The notes under the pieces: model-generated
Database searches by the model: none
The model's input: only the letters and a program-made list of their open reading frames with translations
What the model was told of the DNA's origin: nothing
Assembly: GCF_000213575.1 (NCBI RefSeq)
Contig: NZ_GL892004.1
Location: 1 to 64,000, forward strand
Length of the DNA: 64,000 nucleotides
Source of the DNA: Dysgonomonas mossii DSM 22836
GTDB lineage: Bacteria; Bacteroidota; Bacteroidia; Bacteroidales; Dysgonomonadaceae
Direction: 5' to 3'
Position numbers and translations under genes: made by a program
In this document: positions 1 to 8,962 of the stretch, piece by piece
Numbering within the stretch: the first letter of the stretch is position 1
How the letters are laid out: each line of letters starts with the position of its first letter

Positions 1-155
1 GGGTTATTCCCCTGATGTAGGTAGGTTGCATACGTGTTACTCACCCGTGCGCCGGTCGCCATCAAAGTATTGCTACTCTATGCTGCCCCTCGACTTGCAT
101 GTGTTAGGCCTATCGCTAGCGTTCATCCTGAGCCAGGATCAAACTCTTCTTTGTA
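1..155 (-). rRNA. rrs: 16S ribosomal RNA, 5' end (partial)
   Basis: The reverse complement carries the universal 16S 5' segment (AGAGTTTGATCCTGGCTCAG, complement at about 129-148), followed by the GATGAACGCTAGC and ACACATGCAAGTCGAG blocks. About 150 nt of the gene are present; the rest, with any tRNAs, 23S and 5S, lies off the left edge. The 5' end near 155 is set by comparison with the E. coli start and may be off by a few bases. The variable part looks like Dysgonomonas and relatives, which is the main basis for the genus guess. Confidence 0.95.
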
Positions 156-397
156 TATTCTTTTTTTCTAAGTCTTTCGTGATCCTGTCCTGCTCTTTTT
201 ACTTATTAAGTAAATTGACGGTATAATATTTCTTAGCACCAAAGTGCTATTGTACTACACTCATATGTTGTCATTATTTCAAAGATCGTTTTCTAATCGC
301 TTTTCCCTTTTTCACCGTCCGAGTCCCTAGCTCTAAATCTTGTCTGTTGCCAAAACTCGCTCTCGAAAACCCGCCGGCTCTATCGGTAAAGCGGGTG
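156..397 (-). other. rRNA operon leader region
   Basis: This gene-free stretch lies between the 16S 5' end and the upstream promoter and should be the transcribed leader. It holds a perfect hairpin at 234-249 (TAGCAC, loop CAAA, GTGCTA) and a GC-rich hairpin near the predicted transcription start at about 370-395 (CCCGC paired with GCGGG). These may serve processing or antitermination, which is inference. No open frame here looks like a gene. Confidence 0.55.
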
Positions 398-429
398 CAA
401 AAGTAATAACCTTTTCCTTACACTCCAAA
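398..429 (-). promoter_or_regulatory. rRNA operon promoter, Bacteroidetes type
   Basis: Read on the minus strand there is TTTG (429-426), a 20-nt spacer, then TACTTTTG (405-398), an exact match to the Bacteroidetes -33/-7 consensus TTTG-N19..21-TANNTTTG. Transcription would start near 391 and give a leader of about 235 nt before 16S. Confidence 0.75.
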
Positions 430-605
430 TCTTTTACCAATTAATTTTAAAATATTTTTTGGCAGAACTACAAAGTTAATACCTATATACCTTATTTGCA
501 AACTGTTGTTAAACATATTTTTCCTTGATGATTTTTTGAAGATTTTAATGGGGAATGAAGAAGGGACGGGGAAAAGGAGTGATTGATTAATTTTAGAAAA
601 GTACA

Positions 606-1085
606 TCACTTGTCCATTAATTTGCAAAGAACCTCGTATGCGATTGGACAAGTACTCGCATTTTTTACAGTTAATTTATAAATCTGCTCGAAATTTTTCC
701 GATCCGTATGAGGATATTCCCGACAAGCTTTCGGTCGAGATTCGTATATCGAACAATAATTATCGTCCATAAGAAAAGGACAAGGCATAGACTTGAAGAC
801 ATAATCGCCATCTTCATCTATCCGCAAATAGGAAGAAACAACTTCCGACGGTTTTATGCGAAGCGCCTTTGCTATCCGCTCAATATCCTTATCGTAGATA
901 GCCGGCCCTAAACTCCGGCAACAATTAGCGCACGTCAGGCAGTCAATCTTTTCGGAAACCTCATCGTGCAATTGCTGCACAATGGTATCCATTTTGCTGA
1001 GACGCTTTTTATTCTTTTTATAATATTGAAGAAACAGCGGTTTAGCTTTCTCAGCTAATACCTGCAAATTTTCATATTGTTTCAT
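606..1085 (-). CDS. YkgJ-family cysteine cluster protein
   Basis: A 159-residue cytosolic protein of the YkgJ/UPF0153 family, thought to bind zinc or an iron-sulphur cluster; its biochemical role is not known. The signature is visible: Cys49, Cys52, Cys55 and Cys56 in a CxxCxxCC block, then Cys102, Cys111 and Cys121 (in the segment SRPKACREYP), with two more cysteines near the C-terminus (146, 154). The N-terminal 45 residues are lysine-rich and helical. The ATG start overlaps the end of the asparaginase gene by 14 nt, so the two are probably translated from one mRNA. The assignment is firm at family level only. Confidence 0.85.
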   Translation of the reverse strand: MKQYENLQVLAEKAKPLFLQYYKKNKKRLSKMDTIVQQLHDEVSEKIDCLTCANCCRSLGPAIYDKDIERIAKALRIKPSEVVSSYLRIDEDGDYVFKSMPCPFLMDDNYCSIYESRPKACREYPHTDRKNFEQIYKLTVKNASTCPIAYEVLCKLMDK

Positions 1086-2136
1086 TGTCTCTGTCTTCGG
1101 GTCTTGTAATTTCTCCTATTAGAGGCACACGCATTCGTATCTTTATATCCTCTTTATCGTACTTATGCCCGATAAGAAACATCAGCTTAGCTAAAGCGGC
1201 TTCGAATGTAGCATCAAATCCACTGATAACACCTGCACGCAAAAGTTCACGTCCCGTCTCGTAGCGCTGCATATTTACAAGTCCAATTTCACATTGGGAT
1301 ATATTGACTATAATAACTCCCCGCTTTACCGTTTCGCGGATCAGATCAAGGAACCAAGGCGAGAGAGGAGCATTTCCCGAACCGTAGGTCTCAAGAATCA
1401 CAGCTCTTATATTCTTCAATGTCAAGATTGCTTCCACAGTTTGCTTGTCAATTCCCGGAAACAACTTTAATGAAGCTATCCTATTATCTAATCGATAATG
1501 GAAGATCGTTTTCTTCTCATAGTCGGGCGTATGAATAGCCTTTCTCTCATACCTTATCTGAATACCAGATTTTCCCAAATTAGGATAATTATACGACTTG
1601 AATGCATTAAAATTGTCTGCATTCACTTTGGTACTCCTATTTCCTCGAAGCAAATCGTTCTGAAAGAAAACACATACCTCGGGAACAATTGGGTAGCCTA
1701 ACTGATTCTTATCGGCGGCTATCTCCAAGGCGGTAATCAAATTCTCCTTTGCATCTGTTCTCAATTTACCGATAGGCAGCTGAGCTCCGGTAAGCACTAC
1801 AGGTTTATGCAAGTTCTCGAGCATAAAGCTGAGAGCCGAGGCCGTATATGCCATTGTGTCGGTACCATGCAGCACAACAAATCCATCGTAATCGTCATAA
1901 TTATCTTCGATGATGTGCACCATCTTTTTCCAATGTTCGGGCGTAATCTCCGAAGAATCTATAACAGGATCGAAAACAATATGATCTACATGAAACTTGA
2001 AACGCTGAAGTTCAGGTATATGATTGTTCAGATGAGCAAAGTCGAAGGGCTCTAAAGAACCCGTAGCAGGATTTTCGACCATCCCGATTGTACCTCCTGT
2101 ATAAATTAATAATATGTGAGCATTAACATCAATCAT
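1072..2136 (-). CDS. ansA: Type I L-asparaginase
   Basis: Hydrolyses L-asparagine to aspartate and ammonia. The 354-residue length and the lack of a signal peptide point to the cytosolic type I enzyme. Both active-site blocks are present: TGGTIG with the nucleophilic threonine at residue 13, and HGTDTMAYTASA from about residue 90, carrying the second Thr-Asp pair. A small C-terminal domain follows (from about residue 215). The stop lies inside the start of the downstream YkgJ-family gene (14-nt overlap). The ATG at 2134-2136 gives the expected N-terminus just before the first beta strand. Confidence 0.93.
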   Translation of the reverse strand: MIDVNAHILLIYTGGTIGMVENPATGSLEPFDFAHLNNHIPELQRFKFHVDHIVFDPVIDSSEITPEHWKKMVHIIEDNYDDYDGFVVLHGTDTMAYTASALSFMLENLHKPVVLTGAQLPIGKLRTDAKENLITALEIAADKNQLGYPIVPEVCVFFQNDLLRGNRSTKVNADNFNAFKSYNYPNLGKSGIQIRYERKAIHTPDYEKKTIFHYRLDNRIASLKLFPGIDKQTVEAILTLKNIRAVILETYGSGNAPLSPWFLDLIRETVKRGVIIVNISQCEIGLVNMQRYETGRELLRAGVISGFDATFEAALAKLMFLIGHKYDKEDIKIRMRVPLIGEITRPEDRDNETI

Positions 2137-2179
2137 AGTTTACCTGAAAAGAATTAATAACCTAATATACTTTTGTCAA

Positions 2180-2833
2180 TTATTTAAATACCCGACCTAC
2201 ATTATCGGCCACTAAAATAGCAAAATGATTTTTATTTACACCAAATACACTTGAAATATTTTCATACACCTTACAAATAGTCAAATAAGATTCGTCTGTT
2301 TCACAAAAAATATCAGTCAATGGAATATTCTTAAGCGAATCTGGATTAAACTTTTCTCCTATTGAAAATTTGAAGCCAACTTTACTCAATTGCTCTGTCT
2401 GCTGGGGATTGCCTCTATAGCCATGAATAATCCAAGGAATATTACTCCCTTCATATTCCTTATACAATCGAATCAGCTCATCCCATGCCTTTACGCAATG
2501 TATAATAAGAGGTTTATTTGCAGAAAGAGCCAACTCGATCTGTTTCCGAAACACATCTATCTGGACAGACATTTCGGCTCCCCTTAATTTATCAAGGCCG
2601 GCTTCACCAACGGCTACAACATTGGGGTCGACAATAATCTCTTCTAAAAGGCGGAGTTGCAGATCAGAATCTTCCGTATTCCACGGATGCACACCACAAG
2701 AAAACCAACAATCAGGATGCTGATTCCTTTTTTCATAAAAATCTTCCGGATAGGTATTCAGAATAGACTTCACCTCATACTCTTGGCATGAAGCGTCATC
2801 TATTTTATGTGTATGAATATTATATAAATACAT
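2180..2833 (-). CDS. TatD-family metal-dependent hydrolase
   Basis: A 217-residue member of the TatD/YcfH metal-dependent hydrolase superfamily, usually linked to DNase or nucleic-acid turnover. Visible metal-site motifs are HTH at residues 7-9, GEAGLD in the middle (the conserved metal-ligand Glu), IIHC, IIHGYRG, and CETDE near the C-terminus. It is shorter than E. coli TatD (about 260 residues), as is common in the divergent Bacteroidales versions. It lies 43 nt upstream of ansA on the same strand and just after the folE terminator, so it may start a tatD-ansA-ykgJ unit. Its substrate cannot be told from sequence. Confidence 0.85.
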   Translation of the reverse strand: MYLYNIHTHKIDDASCQEYEVKSILNTYPEDFYEKRNQHPDCWFSCGVHPWNTEDSDLQLRLLEEIIVDPNVVAVGEAGLDKLRGAEMSVQIDVFRKQIELALSANKPLIIHCVKAWDELIRLYKEYEGSNIPWIIHGYRGNPQQTEQLSKVGFKFSIGEKFNPDSLKNIPLTDIFCETDESYLTICKVYENISSVFGVNKNHFAILVADNVGRVFK

Positions 2834-2841
2834 AGTCCGAA

Positions 2842-2883
2842 ATAAAAAAACGAGATTATCTTCTGTTCAGAAAAAATCTCGTT
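2842..2883 (-). terminator. Intrinsic terminator after folE
   Basis: On the minus strand AACGAGATT (883-875) pairs with AATCTCGTT (857-849), closing a 17-nt loop, and is followed by a run of seven T (850-844, partly within the stem). It lies 25 nt past the folE stop and separates folE from tatD. Confidence 0.75.
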
Positions 2884-2907
2884 ATTTTTTATATTGTTAT
2901 AACATCT

Positions 2908-3471
2908 CTATCTTATAAGATTAATAAATTCTTCCCGAGTTTTAGCCTGATTAAATACTCCTGTAAAGTCGGAGGTGGTAGTAGTCGAATTCTGTTTCTC
3001 CACCCCTCGCATCTGCATACACATATGCTGAGCTTCTATCACGACCATTACCCCCAAAGGATTAAGAGTTTGCTGTATACATTCCTTTATCTGTAAGGTC
3101 ATACGCTCCTGTACCTGCAAACGACGTGCAAACACATCGACTACACGAGCAATCTTACTCAATCCCGTTATATATCCGTTGGGTATATATGCTACATGAG
3201 CTTTACCCCAAAATGGAAGCATGTGATGCTCGCACAAGGAGTAAAAATCTATATCTTTTACAATTACCATTTGACGGTAATCTTCTTTAAACAAAGCTTT
3301 ATTTAAAATAGCTTCGGGGCTTTCACTGTAGCCCTTTGTCAAAAACCGCATAGCCTTGGCAACTCTGTGAGGTGTCATTAACAGGCCTTCGCGCTCCGGA
3401 TCTTCGCCTAACAAAGAAATTACATTCTTATAGTGCTCCTCCAGAAGGTTCATTTTGTTTTCTTCTTGCAT
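2908..3471 (-). CDS. folE: GTP cyclohydrolase I
   Basis: Converts GTP to 7,8-dihydroneopterin triphosphate, the first step of folate synthesis and, in many bacteria, of queuosine synthesis. The 187-residue protein has the zinc ligands Cys80 and His83 in [10 protein letters not shown] and Cys151 in QHMCMQMRG, plus the [20 protein letters not shown] block. Two starts are possible: ATG at 3471, or ATG at 3453 (residue 7), which has GAAGAA about 8 nt upstream. It is the last gene of a minus-strand run DUF1599 > DoxX > tpiA > SPOR > folE and ends at an intrinsic terminator. Confidence 0.95.
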   Translation of the reverse strand: MQEENKMNLLEEHYKNVISLLGEDPEREGLLMTPHRVAKAMRFLTKGYSESPEAILNKALFKEDYRQMVIVKDIDFYSLCEHHMLPFWGKAHVAYIPNGYITGLSKIARVVDVFARRLQVQERMTLQIKECIQQTLNPLGVMVVIEAQHMCMQMRGVEKQNSTTTTSDFTGVFNQAKTREEFINLIR

Positions 3472-3486
3472 TATGAAGATTATATA

Positions 3487-3993
3487 TTATCGTTTAACGA
3501 CCTCCGACACGACGGTCATCTCTCGTCCGAATGAAGGGAATGTTTTGCGCATATCATGCATCATTTGCTCAGCTTCTTCTTTTGTACGGAAATTTCCTAC
3601 CCGTAGACGCCAAAATGGAGACTGGAATGAAACCGAAGTTCTCAGCTCGGGATAAGCATTCCTTATCTGTGCCTGCTTCGATTCAGCTTCTCGTTTGGAT
3701 TGTTGCTGATTATTTCCCATAAAAACTTGAATTTTGTACTCTCTCACTCTGGTTCCGGGAGCTACATTCGCATTCGAAGATGTAGACGGCTCAGGTTCAC
3801 CAAGAGAGTCTATAGGCTCGGTACTCCGAACCGCTATTTTACCCTGCAACACATCATCTTGCATTACTTTTACATCCCCTTGCCCCCATTTAGATGAGTT
3901 CAGTTCATCAATGATTGTTTTCTGACTGTTTTGTGCAATCGCAGAAGCCGAAAACAATCCTAATAAAAAGAAAATATAAAAACTTTTTTTCAT
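3487..3993 (-). CDS. SPOR-domain exported protein
   Basis: A 168-residue exported protein with a C-terminal SPOR domain, a fold that binds denuded glycan strands of septal peptidoglycan. The ATG at 3993 is chosen because it begins a clean signal peptide (MKKSFYIFFLLGLFSASAIAQ minus its last residue); a frame extension to 4047 would place 18 odd residues before it. After a low-complexity linker (about residues 45-80) the SPOR domain runs from about 88 to 160, starting YKIQVFMG and containing WRLRVGNF and FGREMTVV. It lies between tpiA and folE on the same strand. A cell-wall or division role is inferred from the domain alone. Confidence 0.85.
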   Translation of the reverse strand: MKKSFYIFFLLGLFSASAIAQNSQKTIIDELNSSKWGQGDVKVMQDDVLQGKIAVRSTEPIDSLGEPEPSTSSNANVAPGTRVREYKIQVFMGNNQQQSKREAESKQAQIRNAYPELRTSVSFQSPFWRLRVGNFRTKEEAEQMMHDMRKTFPSFGREMTVVSEVVKR

Positions 3994-4000
3994 GTGTGTG

Positions 4001-4047
4001 TTATTTAAAAATGTTGCGGATATTCGGTCAGGGTTCATCCGCAACAT
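4001..4047 (-). terminator. Intrinsic terminator after tpiA
   Basis: ATGTTGCGGAT (4011-4021) and ATCCGCAACAT (4037-4047) form a perfect 11-bp stem with a 15-nt loop. On the minus strand it is followed by TTTTTAAATAA. It sits 25 nt after the tpiA stop and just before the SPOR gene, so it may only partly stop readthrough into SPOR-folE. Confidence 0.65.
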
Positions 4048-4071
4048 TATATATAAACTTTAGTCGATCTC

Positions 4072-4818
4072 TTAGAATCCTTCAATTACAGGAATAAATT
4101 TCTCAACATCGAGAGAAGCTCCACCTATAAGTCCACCGTCGATATCAGGACATGAGAAAAGCTCTTTTGCATTTCCTCCGTTTGCGCTACCACCATATAG
4201 GATTGAAGTGTTATCTGCAACTTCTTTACCATATTTGTCAGCAATTGTTTGACGAATGAAAGCGTGCATTTCCTGAGCCTGAGCAGATGTAGCAGTAAGA
4301 CCTGTACCAATAGCCCAAACCGGTTCGTAAGCAATAACTATTTTAGCGAAGTCTTCAGCAGATAGATTAAACAAAGCATCTACTGTTTGTCTTTTCACAA
4401 CATCGAAATGTACATTTGTTTCTCTTTCTTCTTTTGTTTCGCCGATGCAGAAAATCGGGCTTAATCCGTTAGCTAAAGCCAATAGTACTTTTTCTTTCAA
4501 GATAGCATCTGTTTCTCCGTAGTATGTACGACGCTCAGAGTGGCCGAGGATTACATATTTTGCACCTGTAGAAGCTACCATTGCAGCTGATACTTCGCCT
4601 GTATATGCGCCTGAAACTTTATCAGCACAGTTTTGAGCAGCAACACCTAGTTTAGTAGACGAAGCTACACTTGCCAAATGAATGAATGGAGTACCTACAA
4701 TTACTTCACATTTTAATGTTTTCCCGGCTAATGCAGCTTCTAATTCTTTAGCAAACGCAACACCTTCTTGTAGATTCTTGTTCATTTTCCAGTTTCCTGC
4801 AACAATATTCTTTCTCAT
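4072..4818 (-). CDS. tpiA: Triosephosphate isomerase
   Basis: Glycolytic isomerase interconverting dihydroxyacetone phosphate and glyceraldehyde 3-phosphate. The 248-residue length is normal. Catalytic residues are visible: Lys11 in GNWKMN, His93 in ILGHSERR and Glu165 in [10 protein letters not shown], and the phosphate-binding segments [11 protein letters not shown] and GGLIGGASL are near the end. It sits 32 nt downstream of the DoxX-type gene, a neighbourhood often kept in Bacteroidales. Confidence 0.98.
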   Translation of the reverse strand: MRKNIVAGNWKMNKNLQEGVAFAKELEAALAGKTLKCEVIVGTPFIHLASVASSTKLGVAAQNCADKVSGAYTGEVSAAMVASTGAKYVILGHSERRTYYGETDAILKEKVLLALANGLSPIFCIGETKEERETNVHFDVVKRQTVDALFNLSAEDFAKIVIAYEPVWAIGTGLTATSAQAQEMHAFIRQTIADKYGKEVADNTSILYGGSANGGNAKELFSCPDIDGGLIGGASLDVEKFIPVIEGF

Positions 4819-4850
4819 GATTTTAATATTTGTTTTTATTGATTAATATA

Positions 4851-6194
4851 TTATTCTTTAATTTCTTCTTCATTTTCTTCTTCTGTAATAGCTTCTTTCT
4901 TCATCTTTCTGAAAAACAGGAAATCCAATCCTTTCAGAAATAACAATGGTAAAAAGAATGCAACACACACAGCTATCAAATTCTTTTTGTCTTTGGCCTT
5001 CGTATCTATCATCTGTCCATAAGGCAAATCGGTCAAAGGTTTTGTAAGATACTCTTCAGCAGGAACATTTATATCCGCCCATTTGTTGACTACAATACCT
5101 TCTTTTAACAGAATAAGCCCCGGATTGGAACGAATTACAGTTTTCAGCATGCGTCCGTCAGCTGTACAGAAATCAAAATTTATCGTATTCTCTTTCGACC
5201 ATTTCATTATTTCATCGGTAGGCGATGCGGTCACACAAAAGAAATGATAATTATGATCTTTTGCATAGTTTTCTATATCCTCGAATCGGCTGAGATAAGA
5301 ATCACTCATATTGATTAGCGAAGGTGTTATCATCAAGAAAACGTAATTTGAATCCGACAACACTTCTTGCGTAATATCTAATTGCGTTTCGACCTCTGTC
5401 CTATCCGAATTAAACACCAATCTATTTATAGAAAAATCGTTAACAACAGGCTTTTCTCCTTCCCGTATAACATGGTTATCCATTCGCACAAACACCCATG
5501 TACTATCTTCCCATGGATAATTTTCTTCAGTAAATTCTTTTTCTACTCCATCCTTCGCATAAACAAGCACAGTCTTCTCTTCTCTACCTTTTCCACTCTC
5601 TACATTCATCAATTTAGGCAGATTAGCTCCTATTTTGTATGGTCGGAAGTCGAACAAGGGATCGTATAAATAATTGCGGAATGTGAAAAGACCAATAAAA
5701 ATAAAGATATACAAGAATGCCAGCCAGTATGTTTTACCTGTAAACCAATTGCTGATACGTTCACAATACACAAATACAATGACAGAACATATAAGAAGTA
5801 CTATATTTTTATAGAATGTCTGCCAATTGGTAATTATCAATGCATCGCCAAAGCATCCGCAATCTTCTACCGGATCTGTTATAGCCAAATAAAGAGTAAG
5901 CCCGGTCATAAAGACCATAACCAGCAATATCAGTCGGGAGTTCCACTTACGGTACAAGCCGAAAAGCATACATGCCCCCATTGCAAATTCCACAACACTT
6001 TGCAGAACAGAACCTGACAGAGACAAAAAAGAAAGCGAAGTAAGATTGAATGCAGCAAAGTAATCTTCGATTTTATAAGCCGTACCAAAAGGGTCGACAG
6101 CCTTTACAAAGCCGGAGAAAATAAAGGTAACACCCAGTATAATTCTGGATATTTCTACTAAAATCTTTATAATTACATCCTTCTTTTTGCCCAT
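4851..6194 (-). CDS. BT_3928-type DoxX membrane protein with thioredoxin-like C-terminus
   Basis: A 447-residue inner-membrane protein. Residues about 8-165 form a DoxX/MauE-like four-helix domain; its DCGCFGD segment carries a CxC pair seen in relatives linked to disulphide chemistry. One more helix follows, then an extracytoplasmic region (about 190-390) whose second half looks like a thioredoxin-like fold without an obvious CxxC, a last helix at about 405-425 (LIAVCVAFFLPLLFLKGLDF), and an acidic tail. Bacteroidales relatives are annotated as BT_3928 family; the function is not established. It lies 8 nt after the DUF1599 gene and 32 nt before tpiA. A role in redox homeostasis of the envelope is inference. 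Confidence 0.8.
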   Translation of the reverse strand: MGKKKDVIIKILVEISRIILGVTFIFSGFVKAVDPFGTAYKIEDYFAAFNLTSLSFLSLSGSVLQSVVEFAMGACMLFGLYRKWNSRLILLVMVFMTGLTLYLAITDPVEDCGCFGDALIITNWQTFYKNIVLLICSVIVFVYCERISNWFTGKTYWLAFLYIFIFIGLFTFRNYLYDPLFDFRPYKIGANLPKLMNVESGKGREEKTVLVYAKDGVEKEFTEENYPWEDSTWVFVRMDNHVIREGEKPVVNDFSINRLVFNSDRTEVETQLDITQEVLSDSNYVFLMITPSLINMSDSYLSRFEDIENYAKDHNYHFFCVTASPTDEIMKWSKENTINFDFCTADGRMLKTVIRSNPGLILLKEGIVVNKWADINVPAEEYLTKPLTDLPYGQMIDTKAKDKKNLIAVCVAFFLPLLFLKGLDFLFFRKMKKEAITEEENEEEIKE

Positions 6195-6202
6195 TTATTT
6201 AA

Positions 6203-6751
6203 TTATCCTTCTTCAGGAAACTCTAACTTTATCAAGCCAAAGAGAGAATAGTTGACCATATCCATATAGTTGGCATCTATCCCTTCCGAAACAATGGTCT
6301 TACCTTTGTTTTCTTCTATCTGCTTTGTGCGATATATCTTTGTCAGAATAAGATCGGTATATGAACTAATCCGCATAGATCGCCATGCCTCGTCATAATC
6401 ATGATTTTTGGCATACATCAATTCTTTGGTTTCGGTCATATGTTTATCATACAATGCGAGAGCCTGTTCTTCGGTAATATCTATACTATCCGAAAAGCCC
6501 AATTCCAATTGCATCAAGCCAATGATACCATAATTCACGATTCCGATAAACTCCGGAGCAATACCTTCATCAATAAGGCTCACGCCCTTCTCTTCGATAC
6601 TTCTTATACGTTTTGCTTTTATCAGTATCTGGTCAGTAACCGATTGTGGGCGGAGTATGCGCCATGAAGCACCATAATCTTTCAACTTTTTGGCAAAAAG
6701 AGTACGGCATATTGCTATTACATGTTCAAATTGCTGTTTGGTATCGGCCAT
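6203..6751 (-). CDS. DUF1599 protein with duplicated domain
   Basis: A 182-residue cytosolic protein of the DUF1599 family. It is an internal duplication: residues about 17-85 (KLKDYGASWRILRP, then ILIKAKRIRSIEE, then FIGIVNYGIIGLMQLEL) and about 110-178 (KNHDYDEAWRSMRI, then LILTKIYRTKQIEE, then YMDMVNYSLFGLIKLEF) align residue for residue at the conserved positions. The family has been linked to nucleotide-modification domains, but its activity is unknown. It is the first gene of the unit running to folE. Confidence 0.82.
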   Translation of the reverse strand: MADTKQQFEHVIAICRTLFAKKLKDYGASWRILRPQSVTDQILIKAKRIRSIEEKGVSLIDEGIAPEFIGIVNYGIIGLMQLELGFSDSIDITEEQALALYDKHMTETKELMYAKNHDYDEAWRSMRISSYTDLILTKIYRTKQIEENKGKTIVSEGIDANYMDMVNYSLFGLIKLEFPEEG

Positions 6752-7001
6752 GTGGATCTCTCTATTTTTAAGGAAGCAAAGGTATGAAAAATTGTTTAAT
6801 GATAAGATTCATAAGTTGTCAATAATAAGTTGTCTTCACTTTTTATAAGTTTTAATACTCTAAAGCTTATATAATAACAAACTGTAAAAACCCTTTTTAG
6901 TGAAAAGGTGACAAAAGTGACACCTTTTACGCACTTTTTTCATTGCCACTTTTCTCGCCTTATTATAAAACAAAAACATCCTTTATAAGATAATTCTAGC
7001 A
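6752..7001. other. Intergenic region upstream of the DUF1599 operon
   Basis: About 250 nt without a gene. It contains one copy of an intergenic repeat (6899-6960, listed separately) and must hold the promoter for the minus-strand DUF1599-folE unit. No clear TANNTTTG element for that promoter was identified. Confidence 0.5.
6899..6960. repeat. Intergenic repeat, copy A
   Basis: The core at 6911-6928 (ACAAAAGTGACACCTTTT) matches 15 of 18 positions of 44003-44020, and both copies go on with two CAC-T(4-6) blocks and, further on, a TTATTATAA. The core is flanked by AAAAGGTG and CACCTTTT, which can form a stem. It lies between typA and the DUF1599 operon. Confidence 0.5.
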
Positions 7002-7046
7002 TCAAAAAAAATGAAAAGGGGCTATCAGAACAATCTGATAACCCCC
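7002..7046 (-). terminator. Intrinsic terminator after typA
   Basis: The arms at 7018-7029 and 7034-7045 (GGGG with TATCAGA against TCTGATA with CCCC, one mismatch) form a strong hairpin. On the minus strand it is followed by TTTTCATTTTTTTT (7017 down to about 7003). It starts about 20 nt after the typA stop. Confidence 0.88.
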
Positions 7047-7066
7047 AATCTATTATGAACATTTTA

Positions 7067-8866
7067 TCACTTTTTCGCCATTCGCTTACGATCATTCTCG
7101 TCCAGATAGATTTTACGCAAACGTATCGCATGTGGCGTTACCTCTACGTACTCATCTCCTTTTATATATTCCAAAGCATCTTCGAGACTGAAAATAACAG
7201 GAGGAGCGAGCTTCACCTTATCATCTGTCCCCGAAGCACGCACATTGGTCAGCTTCTTCGATTTTGTAAGATTTACAACCAAATCTCCTTCTTTGCTATG
7301 TTCCCCTACAATTTGACCCATATAAATATCGGTCTGCGGCTCAAGGAAGAACTTACCTCTATCTTGCAATTTATCAATAGCATATGCATACGCATTACCG
7401 GATTCGCTAGCAATGATAGATCCATTCAAACGTTTTTCGATATCACCCTTCCATGGCTGGAATTCTAAGAATCGGTGTGCAACGACAGCTTCTCCCGCCG
7501 AGAGTGTAAGTGCAGCATTGTTTAGCCCGATAATACCACGTGAAGGAATATTGAATTCGAGATAGATGCGATCTTTCTTGTTACCCATCATCGTCAATTC
7601 TCCACGACGACGTGTCACAAGGTCTATAATTTTACTTGAATATTCTTCCGGCAAATTGATAGTCAATTGCTCTACCGGTTCATATTTTTGTCCGTCAATG
7701 TCTTTTATGATAACCTTTGGCTGACCAACTTGCAGCTCATATCCTTCGCGGCGCATTGTTTCGATAAGGATTGACAAATGCAGAATTCCACGTCCATAAA
7801 CAATCCACGAATCGGAATTGTCCGTTGTTTCAACACGTAGTGCCAAGTTACGGTCGAGCTCCCTCATCAAGCGGTCGTGAATATGCCTTGATGTCACAAA
7901 TTTACCATCTTTCCCAAAGAAAGGAGAATCATTGATGGTAAACAACATCGACATAGTAGGTTCGTCGATATCGATTGTTGGTAACGCTTCCGGATTCTCC
8001 AAATCGGCAATCGAGTCGCCAATTTCAAAGCCTTCGATTCCTATCAGGGCACAAATGTCGCCACACTGAACTTTCGGTACTTTTATACGTCCCAGTCCTT
8101 CGAATATATTTATTTCTTTTATTCTCGTTTTCACAAAACTCCCATCACGCTTGCACAAAGAGACATCCATATTTTCTCTGAGTTCTCCACGATGTACACG
8201 CCCGATAGCAATCCGTCCTACATATTTAGAATAGTCTAATGATGTAATCAGCATTTGCGGTGTTCCTTCCAAATATTCGGGAGCCGGAATATATTTTACA
8301 ATCGCATCCAGCAATGGACTTATATCTTCTGTTGGTTTACTCCAGTCATCAGACATCCAAGCTTGTTTTGCAGATCCATAGATGGTAGGAAAATCTAACT
8401 GTTCCTCGGATGCGTCGAGGCTAAACATCAAGTCGAAAACCATCTCGTGCACTTCATCAGGACGACAGTTGGGTTTATCCACTTTATTAATTACCACAAT
8501 TGGCTTCAACCCCATCTGTATAGCTTTTTGCAACACAAAACGAGTTTGAGGCATCGGACCTTCGAATGCATCGACCAACAGCAAACAACCATCAGCCATA
8601 TTCAATACACGTTCAACTTCGCCACCAAAGTCGGCGTGTCCGGGTGTATCTATTATATTGATTTTAGTTCCTTTATAATTAATCGAAACATTTTTAGAAA
8701 GGATGGTAATTCCTCGCTCACGTTCCAAATCATTATTGTCTAGTATTAATTCGCCTGAAGATTGATTTTCTCTGAACAATTGTCCGGCAAGAAGCATCTT
8801 ATCAACAAGAGTAGTCTTACCATGATCGACGTGTGCGATAATCGCAATATTTCTAATATTTTGCAT
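7067..8866 (-). CDS. typA: Translational GTPase TypA/BipA
   Basis: A ribosome-associated GTPase of the EF-G/LepA class acting in 50S assembly and stress adaptation. With the ATG at 8866 the protein has 599 residues, normal for the family, and begins [19 protein letters not shown], with the P-loop at residues 11-18. An in-frame ATG at 8941 would add 25 residues before the conserved start and run across the lpxA terminator, so it is rejected. Other G motifs are DTPGHADF and NKVDK; domain 2, EF-G-like domains III and V and the TypA-specific C-terminus follow. It has its own -7 element (8885-8892) and terminator. Confidence 0.96.
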   Translation of the reverse strand: MQNIRNIAIIAHVDHGKTTLVDKMLLAGQLFRENQSSGELILDNNDLERERGITILSKNVSINYKGTKINIIDTPGHADFGGEVERVLNMADGCLLLVDAFEGPMPQTRFVLQKAIQMGLKPIVVINKVDKPNCRPDEVHEMVFDLMFSLDASEEQLDFPTIYGSAKQAWMSDDWSKPTEDISPLLDAIVKYIPAPEYLEGTPQMLITSLDYSKYVGRIAIGRVHRGELRENMDVSLCKRDGSFVKTRIKEINIFEGLGRIKVPKVQCGDICALIGIEGFEIGDSIADLENPEALPTIDIDEPTMSMLFTINDSPFFGKDGKFVTSRHIHDRLMRELDRNLALRVETTDNSDSWIVYGRGILHLSILIETMRREGYELQVGQPKVIIKDIDGQKYEPVEQLTINLPEEYSSKIIDLVTRRRGELTMMGNKKDRIYLEFNIPSRGIIGLNNAALTLSAGEAVVAHRFLEFQPWKGDIEKRLNGSIIASESGNAYAYAIDKLQDRGKFFLEPQTDIYMGQIVGEHSKEGDLVVNLTKSKKLTNVRASGTDDKVKLAPPVIFSLEDALEYIKGDEYVEVTPHAIRLRKIYLDENDRKRMAKK

Positions 8867-8884
8867 ATATATAAATTGAGGGTG

Positions 8885-8892
8885 CAAAGGTA
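8885..8892 (-). promoter_or_regulatory. Probable -7 element for typA
   Basis: On the minus strand the octamer is TACCTTTG, an exact TANNTTTG. It would start transcription about 10-15 nt before the typA ATG at 8866, a very short leader that also supports this start codon. No convincing TTTG -33 element lies 19-21 nt upstream. Confidence 0.5.
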
Positions 8893-8902
8893 CAATATTT
8901 TT

Positions 8903-8938
8903 ATAAAAAAATAATCCATTTAGAACATCTAAATGGAT
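8903..8938 (-). terminator. Intrinsic terminator after lpxA
   Basis: ATCCATTTAGA (8914-8924) and TCTAAATGGAT (8928-8938) make a perfect 11-bp stem with a 3-nt loop. On the minus strand TTATTTTTTTATAAAA follows. It closes the lpxD-lpxC/fabZ-lpxA operon. Confidence 0.85.
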
Positions 8939-8962
8939 CACAATTTATTCTTTTTACAATAC

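Noticed and set aside
418-651. Open frame of 77 codons on the minus strand between the rRNA promoter and the Cys-cluster gene
   Set aside because: It covers the end of the Cys-cluster gene in another frame and the rRNA promoter -33 element, and its composition does not look like a protein.
8867-8941. Longer typA start 25 residues upstream
   Set aside because: The extension reads through the lpxA terminator and the typA -7 element; the conserved protein begins at 8866.
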